From assembly GCA_026260175.1 (NCBI GenBank), contig JAKCWW010004342.1, positions 14,433 through 41,837 on the forward strand: a DNA stretch of 27,405 bases, written 5' to 3'. This stretch comes from Reticulitermes lucifugus (lineage: Eukaryota; Arthropoda; Insecta; Blattodea; Rhinotermitidae). Below, piece by piece: positions 9,625 through 18,503 of this stretch; positions within the stretch are counted from its first letter, which is position 1, and every line of letters begins with the position of its first letter. The notes under the pieces were generated by a model that did no database searches, was not told the origin of the DNA, and worked only from the letters and a program-made list of their open reading frames with translations. Both the position numbers and the translations under genes were made by a program.

Positions 9625-9779
9625 TTGTGTTTTATTTAAATGTGCTTTTAATTTGTAAGTTTATGTACCTGTGGATTAGTGCATAATGAATTGGAAAGCA
9701 TGTGAAAAAAAACTGTCATGGCGTAATTTAAGTTATTATCCCGAAATTCGCGATGGGAGAGAGATAAAAAAAAGTCGCG

Positions 9780-10022
9780 TTGCGATAACCGGTCTTTGGA
9801 TCGAGATTTGAACCCTGAAAACTGACAATACGAAACAGGAGTACTAATAACTTTACCGTGACTCCGAAGGTCAAGTATTATCTAAAGGTCTTCAGGAATT
9901 TAAGTTTTTAACGAAAGAGACATTGCCTGTGTGATTTGTGTTCATGGCAGACATAGGCGTACATCATACCTTGCGCTGGATTCGAACATAAGATGCTTAG
10001 ACCGCGCCTTCGTTGATCGATT
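9780..10022 (-). repeat. Two degraded tRNA-like SINE pieces
   Basis: On the minus strand, a B-box-like ggttcaaatctcgatcc lies at about 9798-9814. A second tRNA-like segment (gcgcggtctaagc, then gttcgaatcc) lies at about 9970-10015. The bodies are too eroded to assign. Neither folds into an intact tRNA. Confidence 0.4.
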
Positions 10023-10027
10023 AGTAG

Positions 10028-10176
10028 AGTTGAACTACGGACTGAATATTTTGTCGTTATAACCGAGGAGTATAATGTTATGATTAACAGTGACGAATTA
10101 ATTGGTATCACAGAATATCTGACGTTATAGGCGAGGTGTCGTATAAACCGATGTCGTTATAACCGGGTTCTACTCT
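10028..10176 (+). mobile_element. Pogo/Tigger-like MITE, copy 2 (internally deleted)
   Basis: The right half matches 6177-6364 closely, ending cgttataaccgggttctact. At the left end the TIR stem (ggttataacgcc and what follows) is lost, and gttgaactacgg joins directly to actgaatatttt. It is not mobilisable as it stands. Confidence 0.6.
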
Positions 10177-10254
10177 ATTTAGACCATAAAATGGAGAGGG
10201 AAGTTATGAAAGTCTAAAGTCTTGCCTCCTGAAAACATCAGAACTTAGACTAAT

Positions 10255-10500
10255 GGTCATTGCACTAGGGACGTATCGGGCTCAGGCAGTTTTTAATCAT
10301 GAAGGGCCGAGATTGATTCCAGGCCAGTCCATATGGTGCTTGTCGTGGACAAAGTGACACTGGGTAAGGCTGTACTCCTAATACTTCAGCTTTACACTGT
10401 CAGGATCGTTCAACCAACGCTCCATGTTCATTCATTCGTCTATCACCGACGCTATGTAATCGTAGCACGTAACAGCAGGGTTGAATAAAACACACTCATT
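10255..10500 (+). repeat. SINE copy (ggccagtc...gacgctatgtaa family)
   Basis: A tRNA-like B-box remnant (gagattgattccaggccagtcc) is followed by ggtgcttgtcgtggacaaagtg and a terminal block with caccgacgctatgtaatcg and gttgaataaa. The same order is found at 13115-13350. It is intergenic. Confidence 0.55.
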
Positions 10501-10964
10501 ACTGTTGCAAAAAGAATGCATGAGGACAGGTGGCAGCGAGATATGTTTCTGGTGTCAGTTTGAATATTCTGCCAATTAGTGCGGAATAATATGTTTTGAC
10601 CTTTAGATGATTCGGAAAATGCTGGCTTAGATGAGATCTGACCTCAAATCAGGGACACATGAGTGACCCTGTCAAACTAGGGGTCATCCATTTCAATTAC
10701 CTTTCTGAAGATATTCCCGCATATCTGAGCCATTTGCAATAGTTGCCTTATTACCACAGGATGGCATAATATTATACATCACGTCACGTAAATTCAATAT
10801 TTCTTCCCGAGAGATATAGGTGTTGGGTTTTTTTATTGTACACGCCCTCTATATTATTCATAAAACAGCTGTCAATGGAAGAGAGGGCTATAGAGTTAGC
10901 CTCTGAAAATTCCATTCATAACCTTGTGAAAGCTAGGCGTAATTGCGATGATAATATTACAATT

Positions 10965-11211
10965 CTGTGGCTCTGTGCATGAAACGCATAACGCACACTT
11001 AACCCGTTCCGAGAAAATCGAGGTTTCATGCACGGAAAGCGCTACTATTTAAAAAATTACTGCAGAGTGCTGCCGCCTGTACTTCACTGTAGGCACTACC
11101 TAATATGTTTCTGTTTTGAGAGGTTATAGATGCTTGGTCAGCCAAAGCACAGATAGCATTATCTCAATTTTTCAAATTTGAGGGTTATGGGTTTCATACA
11201 CTGAGCTACAG
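10965..11211 (+). mobile_element. 247-bp MITE with ~28-bp terminal inverted repeats, copy 1
   Basis: It starts ctgtggctctgtgcatgaaa and ends, inverted, as tttcatacactgagctacag. A second copy in opposite orientation is at 25185-25432. AATT flanks both ends, a possible 4-bp target duplication. It has no coding capacity, so a DNA-transposon-derived MITE is inferred. The superfamily is undetermined. Confidence 0.65.
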
Positions 11212-11221
11212 AATTATTTCA

Positions 11222-11405
11222 AGGAAATACGACCGCTCTGGGGCCCACCCAGGCTGCTGTTCAGTGGGTTCTGGAGGCTTTTTTCTCTGGGGGTAAAGCA
11301 GTCGGTGTGTGAGAATAAACCTTTATCTCCATCTAGTGCCGAGGTTAAAAATGTGTGGATTTACAATTCCACTTCCCCCTAAGACTTCATTGCGTGCATA
11401 ATGAC
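11222..11405 (+). repeat. SINE fragment, third copy of the 14557/15261 family (head missing)
   Basis: Body blocks match those copies: ctggggcc, cagcctcc-like region, gggggtaaagc, atctagtgccgaggtt, then acttccccctaagacttca. It begins within about 11 bp of the MITE end at 11211, so one element probably inserted next to or into the other. Confidence 0.6.
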
Positions 11406-11444
11406 AATTTTACTGTGAAAATTTTGTGCAAGGGCGAAGATTGG

Positions 11445-11590
11445 ATAAATGTGGTACAAGATATGGAAAAATGGTGGACTTCGTAAGTATGGTAATACAT
11501 GCAGGGGGCCTATAAGGAGTTTGCTTGCCCATGTGAGTCACTAAGCTTCTGAAGGAGGATTTTGTTCTTTGGAGTTACTTCCTTCATAAT
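11445..11590 (+). repeat. LINE 3'-end fragment
   Basis: Decayed match to the LINE 3' UTR. The clearest part is agcttctgaaggaggatttt, then gttctttggagtta, which parallels the tail at 3822-3850. The coding part is unreadable. Confidence 0.4.
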
Positions 11591-11739
11591 TGCAGTTCAC
11601 CAGCACCTAATATTTGACAAATTCATGGATGATGCGCCTTGTTGGTTGATCGGTTGCAGACAGTGTGAAGTGCATATTGCCACGTGTATACTGACGTCAC
11701 AAGGCGAGATGCATGTGAAAAGTAATAAAAATTAAAATG

Positions 11740-11835
11740 TATTTATTTCCAACTAATTGCACATCTGTTGGTTAATATGTATATGATTATTTCTGCTACA
11801 TGTTTCGGCTAATAATAACATATATCCTCACAGAT
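11740..11835 (-). repeat. Degenerate hammerhead-bearing element end
   Basis: Minus strand: gtgaggatatatg, then attagccgaaacatgtagca (about 11790-11830). GCCGAAACATGTA is intact, but the CTGANGA box is altered (TGTGAGGA) and stem II barely pairs. The outer part, with taattagttgg-like sequence, resembles the arms at 17424-17819. Confidence 0.4.
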
Positions 11836-11897
11836 TTCGTTGACACAAAGCAGTATTTGATGCTGAAACATATGCTCGTCAATTATACTTGGTAAGT

Positions 11898-12161
11898 GAT
11901 GAATTGTAAACGTAAATGATTGAATTAATAATACAGTCGAACCCGGTTATAACAACATCGGTTTATACGACACCTCGTCTATAATGATGAATTGTAAATG
12001 TAAATTATTGAATTATTAATACAGTCGAACCCGGTTATAACAACATCGGTTTATACGACACCTCGTCTATAATGATGAATTGTAAATGTAAATGATTGAA
12101 TTATTAATACAGTCGAACCCGGTTATAACAACATCGGTTTATACGACATCTCATCTATAAC
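11898..12161. repeat. 88-bp tandem repeat, three copies
   Basis: Units start at 11898, 11986 and 12074, exactly 88 bp apart, differing at only a few positions. Each unit holds a gatgaattgtaaa spacer and about 60 bp of a pogo-like MITE end (cagtcgaacccggttataac onward). The third unit runs on into the rest of the MITE. Confidence 0.9.
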
Positions 12162-12293
12162 GTCAGGTATTCTGTGGTACCAATTAATTCCTCACTGTTA
12201 ACCATAACATTATACTCCTTGGCTATAAAAGCACTCGTTTATAACGACACAGAATATGCAGTCCCTTTCATGACAGTATAACCGATTTAAACT
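12112..12293 (-). mobile_element. Pogo/Tigger-like MITE, copy 3
   Basis: Inverted relative to the copies at 6177 and 10028. It starts CAGTCGAACCCGGTTATAAC and reaches a decayed partner end near tataaccgatttaaactg. Its left end is the part amplified as the 88-bp tandem repeat. Confidence 0.65.
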
Positions 12294-12299
12294 GAATTT

Positions 12300-13114
12300 G
12301 ATATTAAACAATTATTAAAATTAGGCTAAAGTTTTACAATATTTGTAATAATTTCTATTTTTACTTCTTTGCATGCAAACATTGAACAGCAAGTAGTTTT
12401 CTTCGATCCTAGTTAGATCATAAATCCAGTACAGCACAGATGACTCATACGTGACAAAAAGAGTACAGAGTGTTTCTTTGTCAAGTAAAAGCTGAGGTCC
12501 GAAACACTGGAATTATTCACGTCCTTTGTAACAGTGCTTTCCCACATTCCATTGGGTTAGGTCAATGCCAGTCGGTTCCAGGAAACACTGTGCTGTGTGT
12601 CCTTGTTGCACGCGCACCAGACCTACATCACTCTCACCTTCAGCAGCACAAGCACAGACACAGTGGAGCTCTCACACACGGCAAGTGCAAAATGTTCGTC
12701 AGCCTTGTCTTACGCCGAAAACGTTTGAAGGGGAACCGCATTATTACTCTTCCCTCCTGGGGTGCCGACATGTTTCGGGCCGGGCCTAGCTTTTACTGGA
12801 ATACTGAGTAAGAGAACAGAGCTATAGCGTGTCTTTTTAGTCACGATTTATTTACTGGGAAATGACGTAAGGCCTCGCTTATAAGACGATCCCTACTCTC
12901 TGTGCGGCTAGTTCCGAAAAAAAAATCGCCTTATATTCGGGCTTATATCAATTACAATATTTCGTCATTTGTCATTAAGTTACGTTTTTATGCAATATGT
13001 GTTTAGTATCGCACTAATGTTCATCGCTCCCCACCTCTCGGTGTATTATACTTGTTGCTAGCTATTACACATATCTTATCTAATTTCTCTTTGTATCTAC
13101 GTCAGATCGTGACA
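12300..13114. other. No gene seen; GC-richer patch at 12540-12790
   Basis: Open frames occur on both strands of 12470-12811, including a 113-codon plus-strand frame. They show no recognisable domain, and the strand is undecided. A short cttataagacga...tcgccttatattcggg inverted pair at about 12876-12950 resembles DNA-transposon ends. The rest is AT-rich. Confidence 0.4.
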
Positions 13115-13350
13115 TGATTCGGACGGTTAGTCGCCGGCCTCTCGCCGCAGAGGCCCGGATCCAATCCCAGGCCAGTCTATGTGGGATTTGTGGTGGGCAA
13201 AGTGGCAGTGCGAAAAGATTTGGAAGTACTTGCCTTTCCTCCTGTTGGTATCATTCCCCCAATGTTCCGTGCCAGTTCATGCATCTATGACTGACGCTAC
13301 ATAAAGTTAGCAATTGGCAGCGTCGTTAAATAAAGCATTTGTTAAAAAAG
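13115..13350 (+). repeat. SINE copy (same family as 10255-10500)
   Basis: Contains an A-box-like gttagtcgccggcctctcg, a B-box-like ggatccaatcccaggccagtc, then gggatttgtggtgggcaaagtgg and a terminal gacgctacataaag, then taaataaagc. It is a better-preserved head than the 10255 copy. Confidence 0.65.
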
Positions 13351-13490
13351 TATCTATGTGTATGTTATCAGATTTCAGTTTTTATATTATTCCCATGTTG
13401 TGATGCTGTGACCTTCTTGTACGTTGGTAAGTAGTGTTTTGTTTGTTTTCCACACAAATATTATGGAGTTTCATCACGTAACGTTGTTGA

Positions 13491-13860
13491 CTAAACTAAC
13501 TAACTAACTAACTAACTCCATGGAGCAGAGTCCTTCTGGACAAGCTAGCAGGATCTCAGCTAGTTAAAAAGTTCCCCGCGTTTTATGGAACCCGAAGGTT
13601 TATTACCGCATTCACAAGAGCCCGCCACCTGTCCCTATCCTGAGCCAGATCAATCCAGTCCATGCCCTCCCATCCCACTTCAAGATTCATTTTAATATTA
13701 CTCTCCCATCTACGCCTGGGTCTTCCAATAGGTCTCCTTCCCTCAGGTCTCCCCACCAAAATCCTCATTCACCTCTCCCCTCCCCATACGTGCTACCTAC
13801 CCCGCCCACCTCACTTTTCTTGTTTGGATCACCCGAATAATATTTGGTTAGGAGTACAGA
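13491..13860 (-). mobile_element. LINE 3' end with (AGTT)n tail
   Basis: Minus-strand copy of the 3290 family. A 61-codon open piece (13583-13768) shows [19 protein letters not shown], then the NIKMNL and [16 protein letters not shown] motifs. It is 5'-truncated before WAGH. The 3' UTR ends at 13491-13517 in seven or so AACT units, a microsatellite tail typical of RTE-like elements. Confidence 0.8.
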
Positions 13861-13924
13861 TCATTATAACATTTTTGACTAGAATGAAATAATGTAATTA
13901 CTACTACTATTACTACTACTGTGA

Positions 13925-14175
13925 CATGACAGCCCAAATTCTGTCCCTACACTCCTCAGTTTTGGTTCCCTAAATTTTGCGGTCTAATGCCAATCTTTCC
14001 CGTCCTGCGGTCCGTTGCAGTTTTCTGCCATCTCTGGTCACCGCATCTATCAACCTGTCCTGTGGCTTCATCTCTGGTCGACTACCATACACATGTATTT
14101 TTCCTTCCAAGATGTCCCTTGGTATCAAGGCTATTCGAGTCCTCTCAATTACAAACGTGTGACCACATCTATGTT
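13925..14175 (-). repeat. Second LINE-like ORF fragment
   Basis: On the minus strand, a broken frame reads GKIHVYGSRPEMKPQDRLID, then AVTRDGRKL, then LALDRKI. It resembles the GRP.. RLID.I..D.. DR..W end of another retroelement polyprotein, distinct from the 3290 family. The match is weak and interrupted. Confidence 0.35.
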
Positions 14176-14556
14176 CTTATATATATACCATAGCAGTAAT
14201 ATGATTGGATCTTACAAAGGGCCTGTTATGGGAAGAATGCGAAAGGGAAACAATTCAGCGGAGAGTTCTGAAAATCTTGAAAAGATTTTATTTTAAATTA
14301 CGTCTTATCGAAATAATGTTTAAATAGCCATCATCTCACTATTGTTGTGGCCATAAAGAAGTCTGGCGATATTAGTGCATGCGCATAGCGACTGGAAAGA
14401 TAGTACTTCTGCTATCTACAGTTAAGCTTTGCACAAATTGTATGTTTTTGGTCTATTGCACTTAACGCGAAATAAGATTCAAGTTATCCCATATATTATA
14501 TTATCCGCGTGCCAAAACGGACTCAAAATTATGTATTGATTTTAAAAAAATACTGC

Positions 14557-14843
14557 AGGCCGCGACGGCTAAGTCGGTATAACGACTGGCTGCGGGCTGG
14601 ACGGTCCGGGGATCGAACCCCGGTGGAGGCGAGAATTTTCGCAAGCGTCCAGACCGAACCCGGTGGTCCACCCAGCCTCCTGTACAATGGGTACCAGGTC
14701 TCTTTCCCGGGGGTAAAACGGCCTGGACGTGGCATTGACCACCCACCACCATCTAGCGCCGAGGTTGAAGAAAGAGTAGAACTATACCTCTACTTCCCCT
14801 CTGGACCTTCATGGCAGGTTATAGGGTGAACTTTACCTTTCTT
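14557..14843 (+). repeat. tRNA-derived SINE, full-length-like copy 1
   Basis: The head is tRNA-like: an A-box-like ggctaagtcggtataacgac and a B-box ggggatcgaaccccgg. The body has gggggtaaaacggcc, atctagcgccgaggttgaag and a 3' end ggttatagggtgaactttac. Open frames of 68-106 codons here are incidental to the repeat. A closely related copy lies 700 bp downstream, and a headless one at 11222. Confidence 0.8.
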
Positions 14844-15260
14844 ACGTTACCTATGCCGTCTATAATGTACATACACAAATATTAAGATTTTAAGATCTCC
14901 TGCTTGCAAATTGTGTGTTTGGCAACACTGAAAGCTCACAGAGAATGAAGTCACAAAGCATATCTTTTCTTCTATATTTATTTGAAGGGAACTTGACTGT
15001 AATAGCTTCCAGATAATGATCTCTTTACACATGCATCTGGCACATCCCATGACCTTGGCACACTCTTGCACTGCGTTGTACAGCCACTTGTGTGATGCAT
15101 TATCATGTGCCCAGAGTAGCCTAATTCAGCTCTCTGTATATTTGTTCATGTCGTGTAAGTTTGATTGATTGGCAGGTTCGTGTACGGTTTATCTGATCCC
15201 CCGATTATGTAGCATTGTAATGGGATTTTTAAATAATACATGGGTAAGAATGAGGAAGGT

Positions 15261-15545
15261 GGGCCGGGATAGCTCAGTCGGTATAGCGACTCGCTACGGG
15301 CTGGATGGTCCGGGGATCGAATCCCGGTGGGGGCGAGATTTTCGGCATCCGTCCAGACCGGCCCTGGGGCCTATCCAGCCTCCTATACAATGCGTACAGG
15401 GCAATTCCCTGGGGTAAAGCGGCCGGGGCGTGGCGTTGACCACCCACCCCAATCTAGTGCCGAGGTTAAAGAAAGAGTAGAGCTATACCTCTACTCCCCC
15501 TCTGGGCCTTCATGGCCTGTTCTAGGGAGAACTTTACTTTTTAAG
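15261..15545 (+). repeat. tRNA-derived SINE, full-length-like copy 2
   Basis: The head gggatagctcagtcggtata has a nearly canonical A box, and ccggggatcgaatcccgg forms a B box within a closed T-arm. Body blocks are in the same order as copy 1, ending ctagggagaactttac. This copy best preserves the promoter, and is probably the youngest of the three. Confidence 0.85.
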
Positions 15546-15639
15546 AATGAGGAAATAAGCAGTCTTGGTTTATTTATTATGATAGTCCGTAATATTTTTC
15601 AAGTAACGTAGGAAATAAAGTTGTTGCTTTGGGTTTAAT

Positions 15640-15905
15640 GGTAAATTTAATTACCGGACTTGGCTGCTGACAGTTTAAACATACCTTCTTTCTATTTGGG
15701 AAGTTGAAGGTTCAAATCTGATACACTTCATGGCTTCCCTGACTCCCCCCTTCCCACAAATGCTGACACCTGCACCTCAAAATGTGACGACAGTCACTTC
15801 CTTCCACACCCCTTCCAATTCACTCTTCACTATCACGTTCTACTACTCGAAGTTATGTAGGCGTAGGCTGCGATCTTGACAGCATTATTAAATAAACCGT
15901 AAATG
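15640..15905 (+). repeat. SINE copy (cacttcctt...ttaaataaa family)
   Basis: A degraded tRNA-like head (aaggttcaaatctgatac as B box) is followed by a gacagtcacttccttcc block, a ttcactcttcactatc block, and a terminal gacagcattattaaataaa. It is related to the copies at 7855 and 24088. Confidence 0.55.
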
Positions 15906-15965
15906 AAATAGTTATAGCTTCCTTCTAATTGATTTCTTTTAAACATAAAGATTTGTTGTTTTCCT

Positions 15966-16205
15966 AAGGGAAAGAGAACGCTTGGAAAACATAGGCATAG
16001 ATGGGAGGATAATATTAAAATGAATCTCCAAGAAATCGCTTAGGGGATGTGGGCTGGATTGAAATGGGTCAGAATAGTGGCAGGTGGCAGGATCTTGTGA
16101 GTGCGGTGATGAACCTACGGGTTCCGTAAAATGCTGTGAATTTCTTCAGTAGCTGAGGACTTATTAGCTTCTCAAGAAGGATTCTGCTCCATGTTAGTTA
16201 CCAAG
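15966..16205 (+). repeat. LINE 3'-end fragment
   Basis: Plus-strand match to the 3290 copy from the GRRPLGRPR region through NIKM.L, the W-ID segment and gatgaacctacgggttccgt, then the 3' UTR (gaatttcttcagtagctgag, then aaggattctgctcc). Frame is broken near 16040. Confidence 0.7.
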
Positions 16206-16245
16206 TTCTTTATTTCTCTTATTTTTTTGAGTTGCAGCTCGGAAG

Positions 16246-16272
16246 TATATATATATATATATATATATATAT
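16246..16272. repeat. (TA)n microsatellite
   Basis: About 13 uninterrupted AT units. The following 16273-17200 is AT-rich with small open frames on both strands and no recognisable element or exon. Confidence 0.8.
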
Positions 16273-17194
16273 TGATCTTCTGTGTACCTCTTTAAAAGCC
16301 TTAATTTCATTACAATATAAAGAATTACAGAACACTTCTTTACATTACGAAATAATCTGTTAATTGTTGCAATATAATCCGGAACATGTAACTATATTGC
16401 AAAACAAAGAGCTTTTTTTATCAATAAAATATTGCCCTAGGCTGAATTATTATTTTTACCATTATTTCCACGTTTGTTACAATCAAGGCTGTTGAGCCAG
16501 CCAGCCCGTTACAGGTGAATCCACTGTGGTTTCAACTTCGCTGCAGATGCTAATTTTGTTTAATTATCATATATTGAGTTTTATCTCTATTTACATCGCA
16601 TTAAGTTAAAGGTTATATTTTTCTGAGCCGAAAGAAATGTTTCTCTGATCGTCAGCACACAATTATAATGTATTCGTATAATTTCAATTATGGAAGTTGT
16701 TATCTCACAGCCCCAAAAGTCACCGGACTCAGTGTGCATATCTGCAACGCAGTTATTATGCGCTGCACATATGAGAGTGACTGTGACTGGCAAAACGTGA
16801 CCCACTTTTCAGGTGCACCCCGCGTCCTTGAGCTAATCCGGTGTCTGACAGACATAACTGGAACATGTGTACAGGTTGCCCCATAGCATACCGCGGGGGG
16901 CTCTTCCTTTCGATCAGAATTTGTCTCTAATTCTTACATGAGGTCTCTCTGGGTAGCCTGGAGTACACCCAGGTAACAGTGCATCGAAATCCTGCTTCAT
17001 GAGACATGGTCTTCAGAAAGGAGACCAACATTTAGTTATGACATTACAATTTTTAAATTTTATCACGAAAGGATCCCTGACATTGAAGGCAGCAAACAAC
17101 CTTTCCTGTGACACGTACTGAGCAGAGGAGAGATATACACGGAGTGGGGAAAAATGAAGGAAGACACCACCTGGAAGTCTTAGACGTCACCGGG

Positions 17195-17250
17195 TAATCT
17201 GATACCGACGTTTCGACAAAAAACATTCTGCCTTCTTCAAGGGTCAGTCC
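17195..17250 (-). repeat. Degenerate hammerhead-like element end
   Basis: Minus strand: CCTTGAAGAAGGCA, a loop, TGTC, then GAAACGTCGGTATC. Stem III (A-U and C-G around GTCG) and the GTA site are present. The core reads CTTGAAGA instead of CTGANGA, and stem II has wobble pairs. Confidence 0.4.
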
Positions 17251-17423
17251 TGGCTTATAAAGTCCCGGAATTTATCTACATTAGACTGAGCGTTCTAAAT
17301 ACGTCAGACGTAAAAATTTAATTCTCTCATATTAAACATTTTAACTGTAACTATAAGAATTATTTTGAACTGCATATAGTTTTTATATTTTATGTACCGT
17401 GCATTTTGTCACACGTTTAATTT

Positions 17424-17819
17424 AAACCAACTAATACACAAGAATTATTAACAAAGTATATTTGTAACCCCTACATACGTTTCGGCAATCAAGTTCCCAT
17501 CCTCAGGGGGTTTATCAAAGAATCACAAGTATCTATGGCATCCAGATACACATACATTTGGTATTATAATGGAAGTACATATGCCGCTCATAATATTAAA
17601 TTGAATAGATGCCTATAGTCATGACCGTAGGCATCTATTTATTTTAATATTATGAGCGGCATATGTACTTCCATTATAACGCCAAATGTATGTGTATCTG
17701 GATGCCATAGATACTTGTGATTCTTTGATAAACCCCCTGAGGATGGCAACTTGATTGCCGAAACTTATGTAGGGGTTGCAAATATACTTTGTTAATAATT
17801 CTTGTGCATTAGTTGGTTT
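17424..17819. mobile_element. 396-bp near-perfect palindrome with two outward hammerhead ribozymes (Penelope-like/retrozyme type)
   Basis: The arms are almost exact inverted copies around 17621/17622, where gtcatgac is itself a palindrome. The right arm holds a complete plus-strand hammerhead fold at 17731-17777: stem I AACCCC/GGGGTT, core CTGAGGA, stem II GGCAA/TTGCC, GAAA, stem III of two pairs with TTAT loop, and a GTA site. The left arm holds its minus-strand twin at about 17467-17513, with one mismatch in stem II and loop GTAT. There is no ORF. Such minimal type I hammerheads are known from Penelope-like retroelements and retrozymes; assignment to one of them is an inference. Confidence 0.75.
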
Positions 17820-17990
17820 GACTTATACTAATGCATATAGTTGCTTCTACAGAAAATTTTGTTACCCTGTAACTACATTCTAAATATATTTAACATTGTA
17901 GTATATATGTTTAATAAATATATGTAAATAATTATAGTATACCAGTAAATACAAAAGTCTTCCATCTTTTGCAATGATGTACTCCAGTTG

Positions 17991-18028
17991 AGTCCCCTGA
18001 TTATGGTCCAAGTGACCGAAACATATAG
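17991..18028 (+). repeat. Single hammerhead-like motif
   Basis: CTGATTA (core CTGANGA with one change), stem II GGTC/GACC with a CAAGT loop (18005-18017), then GAAAC at 18018-18022 and ATATA in place of the GTA site. Stem I does not pair well. It is probably an inactive relic, 150 bp from the palindrome at 17424-17819. Confidence 0.45.
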
Positions 18029-18121
18029 CAATTAATATGTATATAAGGAAGGACACTGATAAGTTGTTTTGTAATGGTAGGATGTTTAATTAAATTTTTA
18101 ATCAAATTAATAATTAGGCCG

Positions 18122-18127
18122 TTTATT
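18122..18127 (-). promoter_or_regulatory. Candidate poly(A) signal of NPC1
   Basis: AATAAA on the minus strand, about 290 nt after the NPC1 stop. A nearer alternative, ATTAAA, lies at 18274-18279. The stretch 18128-18417 is therefore probably 3' UTR. Confidence 0.35.
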
Positions 18128-18417
18128 TTTCTCGCATTCTCATATTCAGTCAATCATGCTTCTTGAAGTGTTATTAAGACACGACTTTGTTTCAACATTT
18201 GGATAAATATGAAACGTGGATTATATTACAGTTCTTGTAATTCCACTGTTAGGCCAATCAGAGTACTTTATAATTTAATATCAGTGAAATGTCTGAAGAT
18301 GAAGGTTGTAGTCCTCTTATTCATCACCCTGAGAACTCAAAATCTCTCACGTCCAAAGACTTTTTTTTTTCACTTTGTGAGACAATCGTTATTTCAGTGA
18401 CAATCTTCAGAAGCCGC

Positions 18418-18503
18418 TCACTCCGATTCTGGTCGTCTTGTGTTGTCTTCTGTGGGGAGCGGGACTGGCGGACTGCCGGACGGATGTACGTTTCTGGTTG
18501 GAC
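18418..18503 (-). CDS. NPC1: NPC1 terminal coding exon
   Basis: It is too short to stand out alone, but a strong acceptor (tttacccccactgcag) before 18503 gives two bases that complete SYI-G and continue [10 protein letters not shown], ending RRPESE at TGA 18418-18420. SYIGP is the expected NPC1 ending, and the cytosolic tail is proline-rich and short (27 residues after Gly). It lacks an obvious di-leucine (LLNF) lysosomal sorting motif of the human type. Confidence 0.75.

Noticed and set aside
12470-12811. 113-codon plus-strand frame, and a possible minus-strand exon with donor aag|gtgagag
   Set aside because: No recognisable domain; both strands are open and neither has a convincing acceptor or start context.
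14501-14829. Open frames of 68-106 codons on both strands
   Set aside because: They fall inside a tRNA-derived SINE with related copies at 15261 and 11222. The GC-rich repeat body explains their length.
15261-15335. Possible genuine tRNA gene
   Set aside because: A and B boxes are good, but the acceptor stem does not close and the sequence continues into a repeated SINE body.
16587-16886. Overlapping 72-codon frames on both strands
   Set aside because: No family recognised, no splice sites or promoter, and base composition like the surrounding intergenic DNA.
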